Of a stretch of 64,000 nucleotides of DNA, positions 28,145 through 36,805 are shown piece after piece. The stretch comes from Actinopolymorpha cephalotaxi (lineage in GTDB: Bacteria > Actinomycetota > Actinomycetes > Propionibacteriales > Actinopolymorphaceae). The notes under the pieces were generated by a model. That model saw nothing but the letters and a program-made list of their open reading frames with translations. It was not told the DNA's origin and did no database searches. Location: assembly GCF_013408535.1 (NCBI RefSeq), contig NZ_JACBZA010000001.1, positions 1,364,001 to 1,428,000 on the forward strand, given 5' to 3'. Numbering within the stretch: position 1 is the first letter of the stretch; each line of letters opens with the position of its first letter. The position numbers and the translations under genes are program-made.

Positions 28145-28969
28145 GTGGTCGGCGCCGCCGTGTGCCCCCACCCGCCGCTGCTGGTCCCGGAACTCGCCGG
28201 CGCGAACGCCGACGAGCTTGCCGGCGTGCGGTCGGCCGCCCGATCCGCGGTACGCCAACTGCTCGCCGCCGGCCCGGACCTGGTGGTCTGTGTGGGTGCC
28301 GCGCCGGCCGCGGACACCGTGCTCACCTGGGGAACCACCGCGACCGGATCGCTCGCCCCGTACGGCGTCGACGTACGGGTAGGCGCTTCCAGCGCCGCCG
28401 GCGGCGCGGAACGGCCCGGTGAGGAGGCGAAGCCGGAGCTGCCGCTCGCGCACACCGTCGGCGCCTGGTTGCTGGACAGCTGCGGATACACGGGGGAGCG
28501 CCGCTACGTCGGCGTACCCGACTGCTACGACTCGGCCGGAGCCGCGGACCTCGGCGCCACCCTCGCCGCCACCACCACCCGTACAAGCACCTCGACAAGC
28601 ACCACCCGCACCGCCACCCGCAGCACCACCACCGGCACCGGGCGGACGGGCCGCGTCGGCCTGCTGGTGATGGGCGACGGCTCCGCGCGCCGCGACCAGC
28701 ACGCCCCCGGAGCCGCCGACCCGCGCGCACCGAAGCTGGACGCGCTGGTGGCCACCTCGCTGGGAACAGGTGACCTCGACGGACTCCGGGGGCTTCGACC
28801 CGACCTGGCGCGTGAGCTGCTGGTTGCCGGCCGGGCGGCCTGGCAGGTGCTGGCGGGTGCGGCGGACGCCGCGGTGACGGCCGGCCGCCGGCTCGAACCC
28901 CGACTTCTGGCGGACGAGGCTCCCTGTGGGGTCGGCTACTTCGTCGCGTACTGGCGACTGCTGGACTGA
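28145..28969 (+). CDS. Class III extradiol dioxygenase-like protein
   Basis: The 274-residue protein begins at GTG 28145 (MVGAAVCPHPPLLVPELAG); GTG codons at 28091 and 28127 are alternatives, and the first lies one base after the preceding stop. The CPHPPLLVPE motif near the start and YVGVPDCYD resemble the LigB/DODA fold, where the first His binds iron. A Thr/Arg/Ser low-complexity insertion (about 140-165) breaks the domain. Orthologues sit next to miaA in many actinobacteria, but I know of no assigned substrate. Downstream of the insertion GLLVMGDGSARRD and LVAGRAAWQVLAGA are conserved-looking. Confidence 0.65.
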   Translation: MVGAAVCPHPPLLVPELAGANADELAGVRSAARSAVRQLLAAGPDLVVCVGAAPAADTVLTWGTTATGSLAPYGVDVRVGASSAAGGAERPGEEAKPELPLAHTVGAWLLDSCGYTGERRYVGVPDCYDSAGAADLGATLAATTTRTSTSTSTTRTATRSTTTGTGRTGRVGLLVMGDGSARRDQHAPGAADPRAPKLDALVATSLGTGDLDGLRGLRPDLARELLVAGRAAWQVLAGAADAAVTAGRRLEPRLLADEAPCGVGYFVAYWRLLD

Positions 28970-29134
28970 CGGCCCGGGACGCCGGTGGCCCGGGTGCTCG
29001 CGAGCGGTCCCCGAAGTGGTGGACTTGGGTTCCCCGGCCGGTGGGTCCGGTGGTGGTCCGGGGTGGTGCTCGCTGGTGCGAGTTCTACCCGAGGCGAACC
29101 GGCCGCACACCACGCCGTCAGCGTGCCGTGCCCA

Positions 29135-29192
29135 CCGGAGAAGCCCGCCGGAGAAGCCGTGCTGTCCGGAGAAGCCGTGCCGTCCGGAGAAG
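29135..29192 (+). repeat. Four CCGGAGAAG repeats before miaA
   Basis: CCGGAGAAG occurs at 29135, 29148, 29166 and 29184 (spacings 13, 18 and 18). The last copy merges with the miaA ribosome binding site, so the repeat multiplies a Shine-Dalgarno-like GGAGAAG. Confidence 0.75.
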
Positions 29193-29204
29193 GAGAGCGA
29201 ACGC

Positions 29205-30167
29205 GTGACCAGGCCCTCGGTGCTCGCCGTCGTCGGACCGACCGCGGCCGGCAAGTCCGACCTCGCCGTCGCGCTCGCGCAGCGGCTGCACGGTGAGGTG
29301 GTCAACGCCGACTCGATGCAGGTCTACCGCGGGATGGACATCGGCACCGCCAAGCTGCCGCTCGCCGAGCGGGCCGGCGTACCCCACCACGTGGTGGACG
29401 TCCTCGACATCGGTGAGACCGCGACCGTGGCGGAGTTCCAGCGGCGGGCCCGGTCGGCCATCGCCGACTGCCACGACCGCGGTGTGCTGCCCGTCGTGGT
29501 GGGCGGATCGGCGTTGTACATCCGGGCCATCCTGGACAGGTTCGAGTTCCCCGGCACCGATCCGGCGATCCGGGCCCGGCTGGAGGACGAGCTCGCGCGG
29601 GTCGGCGCCGAACACCTGCATGCCCGGCTGGCCGAAGTCGACCCGGCCGCGGCCGCGGGGATCCTGCCCACGAACACCCGGCGGATCGTGCGCGCGCTGG
29701 AGGTGGTCGAGCTCACCGGGCGGCCGTTCACCGCCAGCCTGCCCGCCTACGAGTACGCCTTCCCGCACGTGTGTCAAGTTGGCCTTGACGTGCACCGGGA
29801 CGTGCTGGACGAACGCATCCGCGAGCGGGTGGACCGGATGTGGGCCGCCGGTTTCGTCGCGGAGGTACGCCGGCTGGACGCGGCCGGGTTGCGTACCGGC
29901 CTGACCGCCGCCCGGGCGCTCGGCTACTCCCAGGTGCTGGCGTACCTCGCCGGTGAGTGCACCGAAGAGGAGGCGAAGGAGTCGACAGTACGCGCGACCC
30001 GGCGGTTCGCGCGCCGGCAGGACTCGTGGTTCCGTCGCGACCCGCGGATCCACTGGCTGCCGTACGACGCGCCGGATCTGGTCAATCGTGCTGCCGATCA
30101 TGCCGTCGGCCGGGCCGGTGGCCCCGCTGCCGGCAGCGCTGCCGACGACTGCTCCGACCTGGGCTGA
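29205..30167 (+). CDS. miaA: tRNA dimethylallyltransferase MiaA
   Basis: MiaA transfers an isopentenyl group to A37 of tRNAs reading UNN codons, giving the substrate of MiaB. The 320-residue protein starts at GTG 29205 behind AAGGAGAG. P-loop GPTAAGKS is at 11-18, then NADSMQVYRGMDIGTAK (about 34-50), PHHVVDVLD, VVGGSALYIRA, and NTRRIVRALEV. The C-terminal QDSWFRRDPRIHWL is typical. The tail after about 295 is Ala/Gly-rich. Upstream lie the dioxygenase-like gene and an unusual repeated ribosome-binding-site motif. Confidence 0.95.
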   Translation: MTRPSVLAVVGPTAAGKSDLAVALAQRLHGEVVNADSMQVYRGMDIGTAKLPLAERAGVPHHVVDVLDIGETATVAEFQRRARSAIADCHDRGVLPVVVGGSALYIRAILDRFEFPGTDPAIRARLEDELARVGAEHLHARLAEVDPAAAAGILPTNTRRIVRALEVVELTGRPFTASLPAYEYAFPHVCQVGLDVHRDVLDERIRERVDRMWAAGFVAEVRRLDAAGLRTGLTAARALGYSQVLAYLAGECTEEEAKESTVRATRRFARRQDSWFRRDPRIHWLPYDAPDLVNRAADHAVGRAGGPAAGSAADDCSDLG

Positions 30168-30338
30168 CGCCCTGCCGGCACGGCTGGTGTGACAGCCTCG
30201 GACGAGGCGGCCGTCACGGCGGCGGATGTGCGAGTCTCGCGATCTTTGGCATGATCAACCACCTTCGCCACCGTGGTTCGGTGCCGACCGTTCGCATGGA
30301 CGGTCCGGGGCGCCGAGTCGCCGAGAAGGGAGCAGTCG

Positions 30339-32189
30339 ATGCGTCGATCCGTCGTCGTCACCGCGGTGGGGGCGCTCGTCGCCACCGCGGCGCTGGGGCC
30401 GGTCGCGGCCGCCGATCCGCCGCGTGGTCACCAGCCGAGGAACGAACCGGCCAAGACGCCGGTTGCCCGTGGTTACGGCGGTGGTGTCGCGACCGTCGAC
30501 CCGGACGCGACGCGGGCGGGCATCGACGTCCTCCGCCGGGGCGGCAACGCGGTCGACGCCGCTGTCGCCGCGGCCGCCACCCTCGGCGTCACCGAACCCT
30601 TCTCCGCGGGTCTCGGCGGCGGTGGATTCTTCGTCTTCTACGACGCGAAGTCGGGCAAGGTGCACACCATCGACGGCCGCGAGACCGCGCCGGCAAGTGC
30701 CACCGACAAGCTGTTCGTCGACCCGGAGACGGGCAAGCCGTTGTCGTTCCAGGACGCCCGGGTGAGCGGCCTGTCGGTCGGGGTGCCGGGCACGCCCGCG
30801 ACGTGGGACCGCGCCCTGGACAAGTGGGGCACCTGGTCGCTGCGGCAGGCGCTGGCGCCGGCCACGAGGGTGGCCTCGCGGGGGTTCGTGGTCGACGGCA
30901 CGTTCCGCTCCCAGATCCAGGAGAACGCCGACGTCTTCGACGACTTCACCTCCACCCGGAAGCTCTACCTCCCCGACGGCGCGCCGCCCGTGGTCGGCTC
31001 GGTGTTCCGCAACCGCGACCTCGCGCACACCTACCGCATGCTGGCCCACGAGGGCATGAAGCCGTTGTACGACGGTGAGCTCGGCGCCGACATCGCGCGG
31101 ACCGTGCAGCACCCGCCGGTCACCGCCGACGCCGACCGGGTCGTGCGTCCCGGCGCCATGACCACCGGCGACCTGGCCGCCTACGACGCGCCCCTGCGCG
31201 CACCGACCAAGGTCGGCTACCGCGGCATGGACGTGTTCGGCATGGGCCCGCCGTCCTCGGGCGGCTCGACCGTCGGTGAGGCGCTGAACATCATCGAGGC
31301 CGCGAACCCCGGCCACCAGGACAAGGTGGGAGTGCTGCACACCTACCTCGAGGCGTCCGCGCTCGCCTTCGCCGACCGCAACCGCTACGTCGGCGACCGC
31401 GACCAGGTCGACGTGCCGCTGCCGGCGCTGCTGTCCCAGGGCTTCGCCGACGAGCGCGCCTGCGAGATCAGGCCCGACGCCGTACTGAAGAAGCCGGTCG
31501 CACCGGGCGTGCCCGACGGCGAATACGCCGCGGGCTGCGGCGCGAAGGCCGCGGTGGCGCCGGCCGACCAGCACGAGGGGCCGTCCACAACCCACCTCAC
31601 CGCGTCCGACCGGTGGGGCAACGTCGTGTCGTACACGCTCACCATCGAGCAGACCGGCGGCTCGGGCATGGTCGTGCCCGGTCGCGGCTTCCTGCTGAAC
31701 AACGAGCTGACCGACTTCAACTTCGAGCCCACCCAGGGCGACGCGCCCGACCCCAACCTGCCCGGCCCGGGCAAGCGCCCCCGCTCGTCGATGTCGCCCA
31801 CCATCGTGATCGAGAACGGGCAGCCGGTACTCGCGCTGGGCAGCCCGGGCGGCGCGACGATCATCACCACCGTCCTGCAGACCCTGGTCAACCGCTACGA
31901 GCTGGGGATGAGCCTGCCGGACGCGGTGGCCGCACCGCGCGCGTCGTCACGAAACACCGCACTCGAGGCCGAACCGGCATTCCTCGCCTCCGCGGAGGGG
32001 AAGGCCCTGACCGCCAAGGGGCACACGTTCAAGTCCGTGCCGGAGATCGGCGCCGAGACGGCCCTGCAGTTCGGGCAGCGGGGCGCGGTCGAGGCTGTGG
32101 CCGAGCCCACCCGCCGCGGCGGCGGCTCGGCGATGGTCGTCCTGCCCACGGGCGGACACCACCACGGACACGTTCCGGCGCCACGGTGA
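30339..32189 (+). CDS. ggt: Gamma-glutamyltransferase
   Basis: The 616-residue precursor starts at ATG 30339 after AAGGGAG and has a signal peptide (about 1-30), so it acts outside the cell. Gamma-glutamyltransferases cleave glutathione and other gamma-glutamyl compounds and self-process at a Thr. The motif PSTTHLTASDRWGN (415-428) places that Thr nucleophile at residue 417; GGNAVDAAVA and GGGGFFVFY mark the large subunit, and GSGM plus GRGFLLNNELTDF the small one, ending in SPTIVIENGQPVLALGSPGG. A strong 14-bp hairpin follows, so it is monocistronic. Actinobacteria usually make mycothiol rather than glutathione, so the natural substrate is uncertain. Confidence 0.93.
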   Translation: MRRSVVVTAVGALVATAALGPVAAADPPRGHQPRNEPAKTPVARGYGGGVATVDPDATRAGIDVLRRGGNAVDAAVAAAATLGVTEPFSAGLGGGGFFVFYDAKSGKVHTIDGRETAPASATDKLFVDPETGKPLSFQDARVSGLSVGVPGTPATWDRALDKWGTWSLRQALAPATRVASRGFVVDGTFRSQIQENADVFDDFTSTRKLYLPDGAPPVVGSVFRNRDLAHTYRMLAHEGMKPLYDGELGADIARTVQHPPVTADADRVVRPGAMTTGDLAAYDAPLRAPTKVGYRGMDVFGMGPPSSGGSTVGEALNIIEAANPGHQDKVGVLHTYLEASALAFADRNRYVGDRDQVDVPLPALLSQGFADERACEIRPDAVLKKPVAPGVPDGEYAAGCGAKAAVAPADQHEGPSTTHLTASDRWGNVVSYTLTIEQTGGSGMVVPGRGFLLNNELTDFNFEPTQGDAPDPNLPGPGKRPRSSMSPTIVIENGQPVLALGSPGGATIITTVLQTLVNRYELGMSLPDAVAAPRASSRNTALEAEPAFLASAEGKALTAKGHTFKSVPEIGAETALQFGQRGAVEAVAEPTRRGGGSAMVVLPTGGHHHGHVPAPR

Positions 32190-32221
32190 CCCGGACGACC
32201 CCGTAGCCTGGGACCGACGTA

Positions 32222-32260
32222 CGTCTGCCCGGCCCGCCGAGGGGTTGGGCCGGGCAGACG
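32222..32260 (+). terminator. Perfect 14-bp hairpin after ggt
   Basis: CGTCTGCCCGGCCC pairs fully with GGGCCGGGCAGACG around an 11-base loop, 32 bases after the ggt stop. Confidence 0.75.
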
Positions 32261-32325
32261 GCAGGCGCAGTCGGTACGCCGTCACAGGCGCACAGTCACA
32301 GGTGCAGAGGAAGGAACGTCCGCGG

Positions 32326-33180
32326 GTGAGCACGTCCACGGTGGCCTGGGTCAAGGGGCACGGCACGGAGAACGACTTCCTGCTCGTCCTCGACCCCGAC
32401 GGCACCCTCCACCCCGACCTGGACGCCGCGGCGATCCGTCAGCTGTGTGACCGGCGGCGCGGGGTCGGCGCCGACGGTGTCCTGCGGGTCGTGCGCACCG
32501 ACGCGATCGAGGACGGCCGGGCCTTCGCCGGCACGGCCGACTGGTTCATGGACTTCCGCAACGCCGACGGCTCGGTGGGCGAGATGTGCGGGAACGGCGT
32601 CCGCGTGTTCGCCCACTTCCTGCGCACCCGCGGCCTGGTCGACGGCGCCGGCGAGGTGCCGGTCGCGACCAGGGCCGGCCTGCGGCCGGTCCGGTTCGAG
32701 GCCGACGGACAGCTCACGGTCGGGATGGGTGTGCCCGGCTTCCCCGAGTCCACCGGCCTGGTGATGTCGGCCGGCGGGCGTACGTGGGACGCGGTGGCGG
32801 TCGACATGGGCAACCCGCACGCGGTGGCGATGGTCGACGACCTCGCCGACCCGGGCGCCCTGCTGGACCCGCCGGTGTGGACCCCGGCCGAGGTGTTCCC
32901 CAAGGGAGTGAACGCGGAGTTCGCCGTACGCCTGGGCGACCGGCACGCGGCGATGCGCGTGCACGAACGCGGCGTGGGCGAGACCCGATCCTGCGGCACC
33001 GGTGCGTGTGCGGTGGCGGCAAGCATGGCCCGTGCTGACGGCGTGACCGCCCCCGCCTCGTACCGCGTGGACGTTCCCGGCGGTACTCTCTCGATCGCTC
33101 TGCTTCCCGACGGCTCGGTGGAGATGACCGGCCCGGCCGTTCTCACTGCCCGCGGCGAGCTGGACCTCGCGCTCGGCTGA
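32326..33180 (+). CDS. dapF: Diaminopimelate epimerase DapF
   Basis: DapF converts LL- to meso-diaminopimelate for lysine and peptidoglycan. The 284-residue protein starts at GTG 32326 behind GAGGAAGGAA. The two catalytic cysteines are in EMCGNGVRV (Cys88) and SCGTGAC (Cys223), within the two pseudo-symmetric halves. GHGTENDFLLV at the start and VDMGNPHAV are conserved substrate-binding motifs. A 14-bp hairpin upstream separates it from ggt. Position between miaA and hflX is the normal actinobacterial order. Confidence 0.95.
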   Translation: MSTSTVAWVKGHGTENDFLLVLDPDGTLHPDLDAAAIRQLCDRRRGVGADGVLRVVRTDAIEDGRAFAGTADWFMDFRNADGSVGEMCGNGVRVFAHFLRTRGLVDGAGEVPVATRAGLRPVRFEADGQLTVGMGVPGFPESTGLVMSAGGRTWDAVAVDMGNPHAVAMVDDLADPGALLDPPVWTPAEVFPKGVNAEFAVRLGDRHAAMRVHERGVGETRSCGTGACAVAASMARADGVTAPASYRVDVPGGTLSIALLPDGSVEMTGPAVLTARGELDLALG

Positions 33181-33398
33181 GCGGTGCCACCGGAGTGGCC
33201 CGCCCCCGATCGATGCCGGAACGGCCGCCCGAGTTCCTGCCCGAGTGCAGGGTTTCGGCAGCGGCCCTGAGTGCCGGCGCCAGGGTCGGCCTGGGTCATC
33301 CCCTGAGTATCCGCGGGCTTCTTCTCCTCCCGAAGACGGAGTCGACGCCCGACCTGTGACTCAGGCGGTGTGTCGGTGGTCCGGGATACGGTCGGGGC

Positions 33399-33563
33399 AT
33401 GGACACCACCAGCCCCCCAGACGGCGAGGACCTGCTGCGTGCGCAGCGGCGTCGGGCCGTCCTGCGGCAGGTGCGGGCCCGCCAGGCGTCTGCCTTCGCC
33501 CGGAGGTCCGCGATCGCCCGGACGGCCGTCCTCCTCCGCTCCGCCAGCTACCACGAACGCTGA
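33399..33563 (+). CDS. Small basic protein, 54 residues
   Basis: An ATG at 33399 opens 54 codons (MDTTSPPDGEDLLRAQRRRA to SASYHER) with GC-rich third positions throughout. The product has an acidic start and a long Arg/Ala amphipathic helix (about 14-45). The stop codon lies inside the left arm of a terminator hairpin, as expected for the end of a real gene. I do not recognise the family, and there is no strong ribosome binding site. Confidence 0.4.
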   Translation: MDTTSPPDGEDLLRAQRRRAVLRQVRARQASAFARRSAIARTAVLLRSASYHER

Positions 33564-33592
33564 GGAAGAGCTCCGCGGCTTCTTCCCCAGCG
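33558..33592. terminator. Bidirectional hairpin between convergent genes
   Basis: CGCTGAGGAAGAGC pairs with GCTTCTTCCCCAGCG with few mismatches. It contains the stop codon of the 54-codon ORF and faces the end of the enolase-superfamily gene. Confidence 0.6.
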
Positions 33593-33638
33593 TTCGGTCG
33601 TCAGTGGCCGGTCACGGTTTCGGCCGTGAGTTCGGCCG

Positions 33639-34955
33639 TCACGGACGCTGCACGGTGCCGTCGGGCAGCCGGGTCCGCGTCCAGGCGTCCCTGACCAGCG
33701 GCTCCACCGGCGGGAACTTCGCCGCGAGCTCCTCGTCCAGGTCGACGCCGAGCCCCGGTGTGTCGCTCGGCCACAGGTGACCGTCCCGCACCTGCGGGCA
33801 ACCGGGGAACACCTCCGCCGCGGTCTCACTGAACACGTGCTGTTCCTGGATGCCGAAGTTCGGCGCGGCGAGGTCGAGGGCGAGGTTGGCCGCGTGCCCC
33901 ACGGGGGAGACGTCGCCCGGTCCGTGCCAGGCCGTCCGGATCCCGAACAGCTCCGCGGCGTTGGCGAGGCGCCAGGCCGGCGTCAGCCCGCCGATCGCGG
34001 AGATGTGGCAGCGCACGAAGTCGATCAGCCGGTCCCGTACCAACGGCACGTACTCCGCCGGATTGGTGAACAACTCACCGATCGCCAGGGGCGTGGCGGC
34101 CTGGGCGCGCACCGTCGGCAGCCAGCCGAGGTCCTCCGGCGCCAGCAGGTCCTCCAGGAAGAACAACCCGTACGGCTCCAGCGCCTTGGCGAGCCGGACC
34201 GCCTGCGTCGGGTTCAGCCGTTCGTGCACGTCGTGCAGCAGGTGGACGCTCTCGCCCAGCTTGTCGCGCAGGTGGGCGAACAGCTCCGGTACGACCCGCA
34301 GGTAGGAGTCCGGATCCCAGGCGTCCGGCACCAGTGCGGCCCTGGTCGATCCGGTGCCCGAGCCGACCGGTCCGCGGTCGGGAGCGCCGGGCGCCCCGGA
34401 CACGCCGTAGGTGAGCGCGCCGGGCACCGCGACCTGGCAGCGGACGTACCTGTAGCCGTCCTCCGCGAACGCATGTACGCCGTCCTCCACCTCCTCCGCG
34501 TCCCGGCCCGAGGCGTGCCCGTAGACGGGAACGGCGCTGCGGCACCGGCCGCCCAGCAGCTGCCAGACGGGCAGCCCGGCCTGCTTGCCCTTCAGGTCCC
34601 ACAGCGCCATGTCGACGCCGGACAGCGCGTTGTTGAGGACCGGGCCCGACCGCCAGTACGAACTCAGGAACAGCGAGTTGGCGATGTCGGTGACGTCGGC
34701 GGGATCGCGGCCGACCAGCTGGGGAGCGAGGTAGGAGTCGACCGCTTCGGCGACCGCGCGGGCACGCTGGGTGAACGTCGCGCAGCCCAGGCCGTAGAGC
34801 CCGGGGTCGGAGGTCTCGATCTTCACCACGACGAGGGTGATGTTCTCCGGGGCGGTGAGAATGGTCCGAACCCTGGTGATCCGAGTTCCCCCGCTTCCGG
34901 GGGCCTGCCAGGGCGGGGCGGCGAGGGGTTCGGGGCTGTGCTCGGGCGAGGTCAC
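33639..34955 (-). CDS. Mannonate dehydratase-like enolase superfamily protein (ManD/RspA)
   Basis: The 438-residue enzyme starts at GTG 34955 behind GGAAGGAAG. It has the capping domain and barrel of the enolase superfamily with ManD residues in place: Tyr145 in YGHASG, metal ligands Asp242 (HDVHERL), Glu268 (FLEDLL) and Glu294 (IGELF), and the His244 base. The C-terminus (APNFGIQEQH, PGLGVDLDEELAAKFP, RLPDGTVQRP) is typical. ManD enzymes dehydrate D-mannonate or D-gluconate to 2-keto-3-deoxygluconate, though many RspA-like members have very low activity. No other uronate gene is adjacent. Confidence 0.85.
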   Translation of the reverse strand: MTSPEHSPEPLAAPPWQAPGSGGTRITRVRTILTAPENITLVVVKIETSDPGLYGLGCATFTQRARAVAEAVDSYLAPQLVGRDPADVTDIANSLFLSSYWRSGPVLNNALSGVDMALWDLKGKQAGLPVWQLLGGRCRSAVPVYGHASGRDAEEVEDGVHAFAEDGYRYVRCQVAVPGALTYGVSGAPGAPDRGPVGSGTGSTRAALVPDAWDPDSYLRVVPELFAHLRDKLGESVHLLHDVHERLNPTQAVRLAKALEPYGLFFLEDLLAPEDLGWLPTVRAQAATPLAIGELFTNPAEYVPLVRDRLIDFVRCHISAIGGLTPAWRLANAAELFGIRTAWHGPGDVSPVGHAANLALDLAAPNFGIQEQHVFSETAAEVFPGCPQVRDGHLWPSDTPGLGVDLDEELAAKFPPVEPLVRDAWTRTRLPDGTVQRP

Positions 34956-35284
34956 CAGGCTTCCTTCCGGTTCGTTCCGTTCGCACTGTCGGCGACGGTC
35001 GGCGAACTGCCGGTAGTGTCTGCGATGTCCGCGACCTGTCCGGCGGTGTCTCGTCCGGACTCTAGGGAGCACGTCCGCGTCGGTGCCACCGAAGCGGCCC
35101 GGGTCGGCCCGGTTGGGCTGGTTTCGGTCACCTCGCGCTGGAGCAGCTGGGCGTGGACTTCTCGATCCGGGCGGATCCGTGAGACCGGAATCGACACAGC
35201 CGCGACATATCCGGATGCACGACGGCCTACGAGGTGCCACGATTGGGGAAGCTACGGCCGACCCGTGGCGTTGACTGGAGTTGT
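34956..35284. other. Divergent intergenic region, ManD-like / hflX
   Basis: This 329-base stretch holds both promoters. I see no convincing operator palindrome, no ORF with family content and no hairpin. GGAG four bases before ATG 35285 is the presumed hflX ribosome binding site. Confidence 0.4.
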
Positions 35285-36799
35285 ATGACACTACGACGCG
35301 AAGATCACACCGACGCCGACCGTCCGGCCATGACGTCATCGACGGCACAGACGGCACCGGCGGACGACTCGGCAGACGACGCCGAACTGCGCCTCACCGT
35401 GGTCGACCGGGAGTTCCCGGTGGACGACCCCGCGACAGGCGACATGGACCTGGCAGACCGGCAGGCCCTCCGGCGGGTGGCCGGATTCTCCACCCAGCTC
35501 ACCGACATCACCGAGGTCGAGTACCGCCGCCTCCAGCTGGAGCGCGTGGTCCTCGTCGGGGTGTGGACCGGTGGCAGCATCGCCGACGCGGAAAACTCCC
35601 TGCTCGAGCTGAAGCTCCTGTCGGAGACGGCGGGCGCGGAGGTGCTGGAAGGGCTGATCCAGCGGCGCAGCCGACCCGACCAGGCGACCTACATCGGGCG
35701 CGGAAAGGTCGAGGAGCTGCGCGAGGAGGTGATCGCCACCGGCGCGGACACCGTGATCTGCGACGGTGAGCTGAGCCCCGCCCAGCTGCGCAACCTGGAG
35801 GAGCGGGTCAAGGTCAAGGTCATCGACCGCACCGCGCTGATCCTCGACATCTTCGCCCAGCACGCGAAGAGCCGTGAGGGCAAGGCGCAGGTCGAGCTGG
35901 CCCAGCTGTCCTACTTCCTTCCCCGCCTGCGTGGCTGGGGTGGCAACCTCTCCCGCCAGGCCGGTGGTCGTGCCGGCGGCGCCAGCGGCGGTGTCGGTGT
36001 ACGCGGTCCCGGTGAGACGAAGATCGAGCTCGACCGGCGCCGTATCCGCACCCGGATGGCCAAGCTCCGGCGCGACATCGAGGGCATGAAGACCGGCCGC
36101 AGCACCAAGCGGCAGCAGCGGCGCCGCAACGCCGTACCCTCCGTCGCGATCGCCGGTTACACCAACGCCGGCAAGTCCTCGCTGCTCAACCGGCTCACCG
36201 GTGCTGGCGTACTGGTCGAGGACGCGTTGTTCGCCACGCTGGACCCGACGACCCGGCGGGCCACCTCGCCCGACGGGCGGTTGTTCACCCTGACCGACAC
36301 GGTCGGCTTCGTCCGGCACCTGCCGCACCAGCTGGTGGAGGCGTTCCGGTCGACGCTGGAGGAGGTCGCCGAGTCCGACCTCGTCGTGCACGTCGTGGAC
36401 GGGGCGCACGCCGACCCCGAGGGCCAGATCAGCGCCGTACGCGAGGTGCTGGCGGAGGCCGGGGCGGGTGATCTGCCGGAGATCGTGGCGATCAACAAGG
36501 CCGACCTGGCCGACCCGATCGAGCTGGCCAGGTTGCAGACGCTGGTGCCTCGGTCCGTGGTGGTCTCCGCCCGTACCGGGGCGGGCGTGCCCGAGCTGCT
36601 GGACATGATCGGTGCCGCGCTGCCCCATCCGGAGGTCGAGGTGAGTGCGCTCGTCCCCTACGCCCGAGGTGACCTGGTGGCGAAGGTGCACGAGCACGGC
36701 GAGGTGATCGAGGTCGAGCACACCGCCGACGGCACCCGGTTGCGCGCCCGGGTCGACCCGGGACTGGCGGCGTCTCTGGACGGCTTCGCCACCGCCTGA
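35285..36799 (+). CDS. hflX: Ribosome-associated GTPase HflX
   Basis: HflX splits stalled or hibernating 70S ribosomes. From ATG 35285 it is 504 residues; ATG 35330 would be 15 residues shorter. The N-terminal HflX domain has GVWTGGSIADAENSLLELKLL (about 83-103), TYIGRGKVEELR and DGELSPAQLRNLEER; a coiled-coil linker with RGPGETKIELDRRRIRTR follows; the G domain shows GYTNAGKSSLLN (G1), DTVGF (G3) and NKAD (G4). The Gly-rich GGRAGGASGGVGVRGPGE segment before the coiled coil is normal. It converges with the rhomboid gene six bases away. Confidence 0.95.
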   Translation: MTLRREDHTDADRPAMTSSTAQTAPADDSADDAELRLTVVDREFPVDDPATGDMDLADRQALRRVAGFSTQLTDITEVEYRRLQLERVVLVGVWTGGSIADAENSLLELKLLSETAGAEVLEGLIQRRSRPDQATYIGRGKVEELREEVIATGADTVICDGELSPAQLRNLEERVKVKVIDRTALILDIFAQHAKSREGKAQVELAQLSYFLPRLRGWGGNLSRQAGGRAGGASGGVGVRGPGETKIELDRRRIRTRMAKLRRDIEGMKTGRSTKRQQRRRNAVPSVAIAGYTNAGKSSLLNRLTGAGVLVEDALFATLDPTTRRATSPDGRLFTLTDTVGFVRHLPHQLVEAFRSTLEEVAESDLVVHVVDGAHADPEGQISAVREVLAEAGAGDLPEIVAINKADLADPIELARLQTLVPRSVVVSARTGAGVPELLDMIGAALPHPEVEVSALVPYARGDLVAKVHEHGEVIEVEHTADGTRLRARVDPGLAASLDGFATA

Positions 36800-36805
36800 C
36801 TCTCC

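Noticed and set aside
25630-28491. Long minus-strand frame opposite GntR, LldD and the membrane protein
   Set aside because: It crosses three well-supported genes and has the composition of an antisense shadow.
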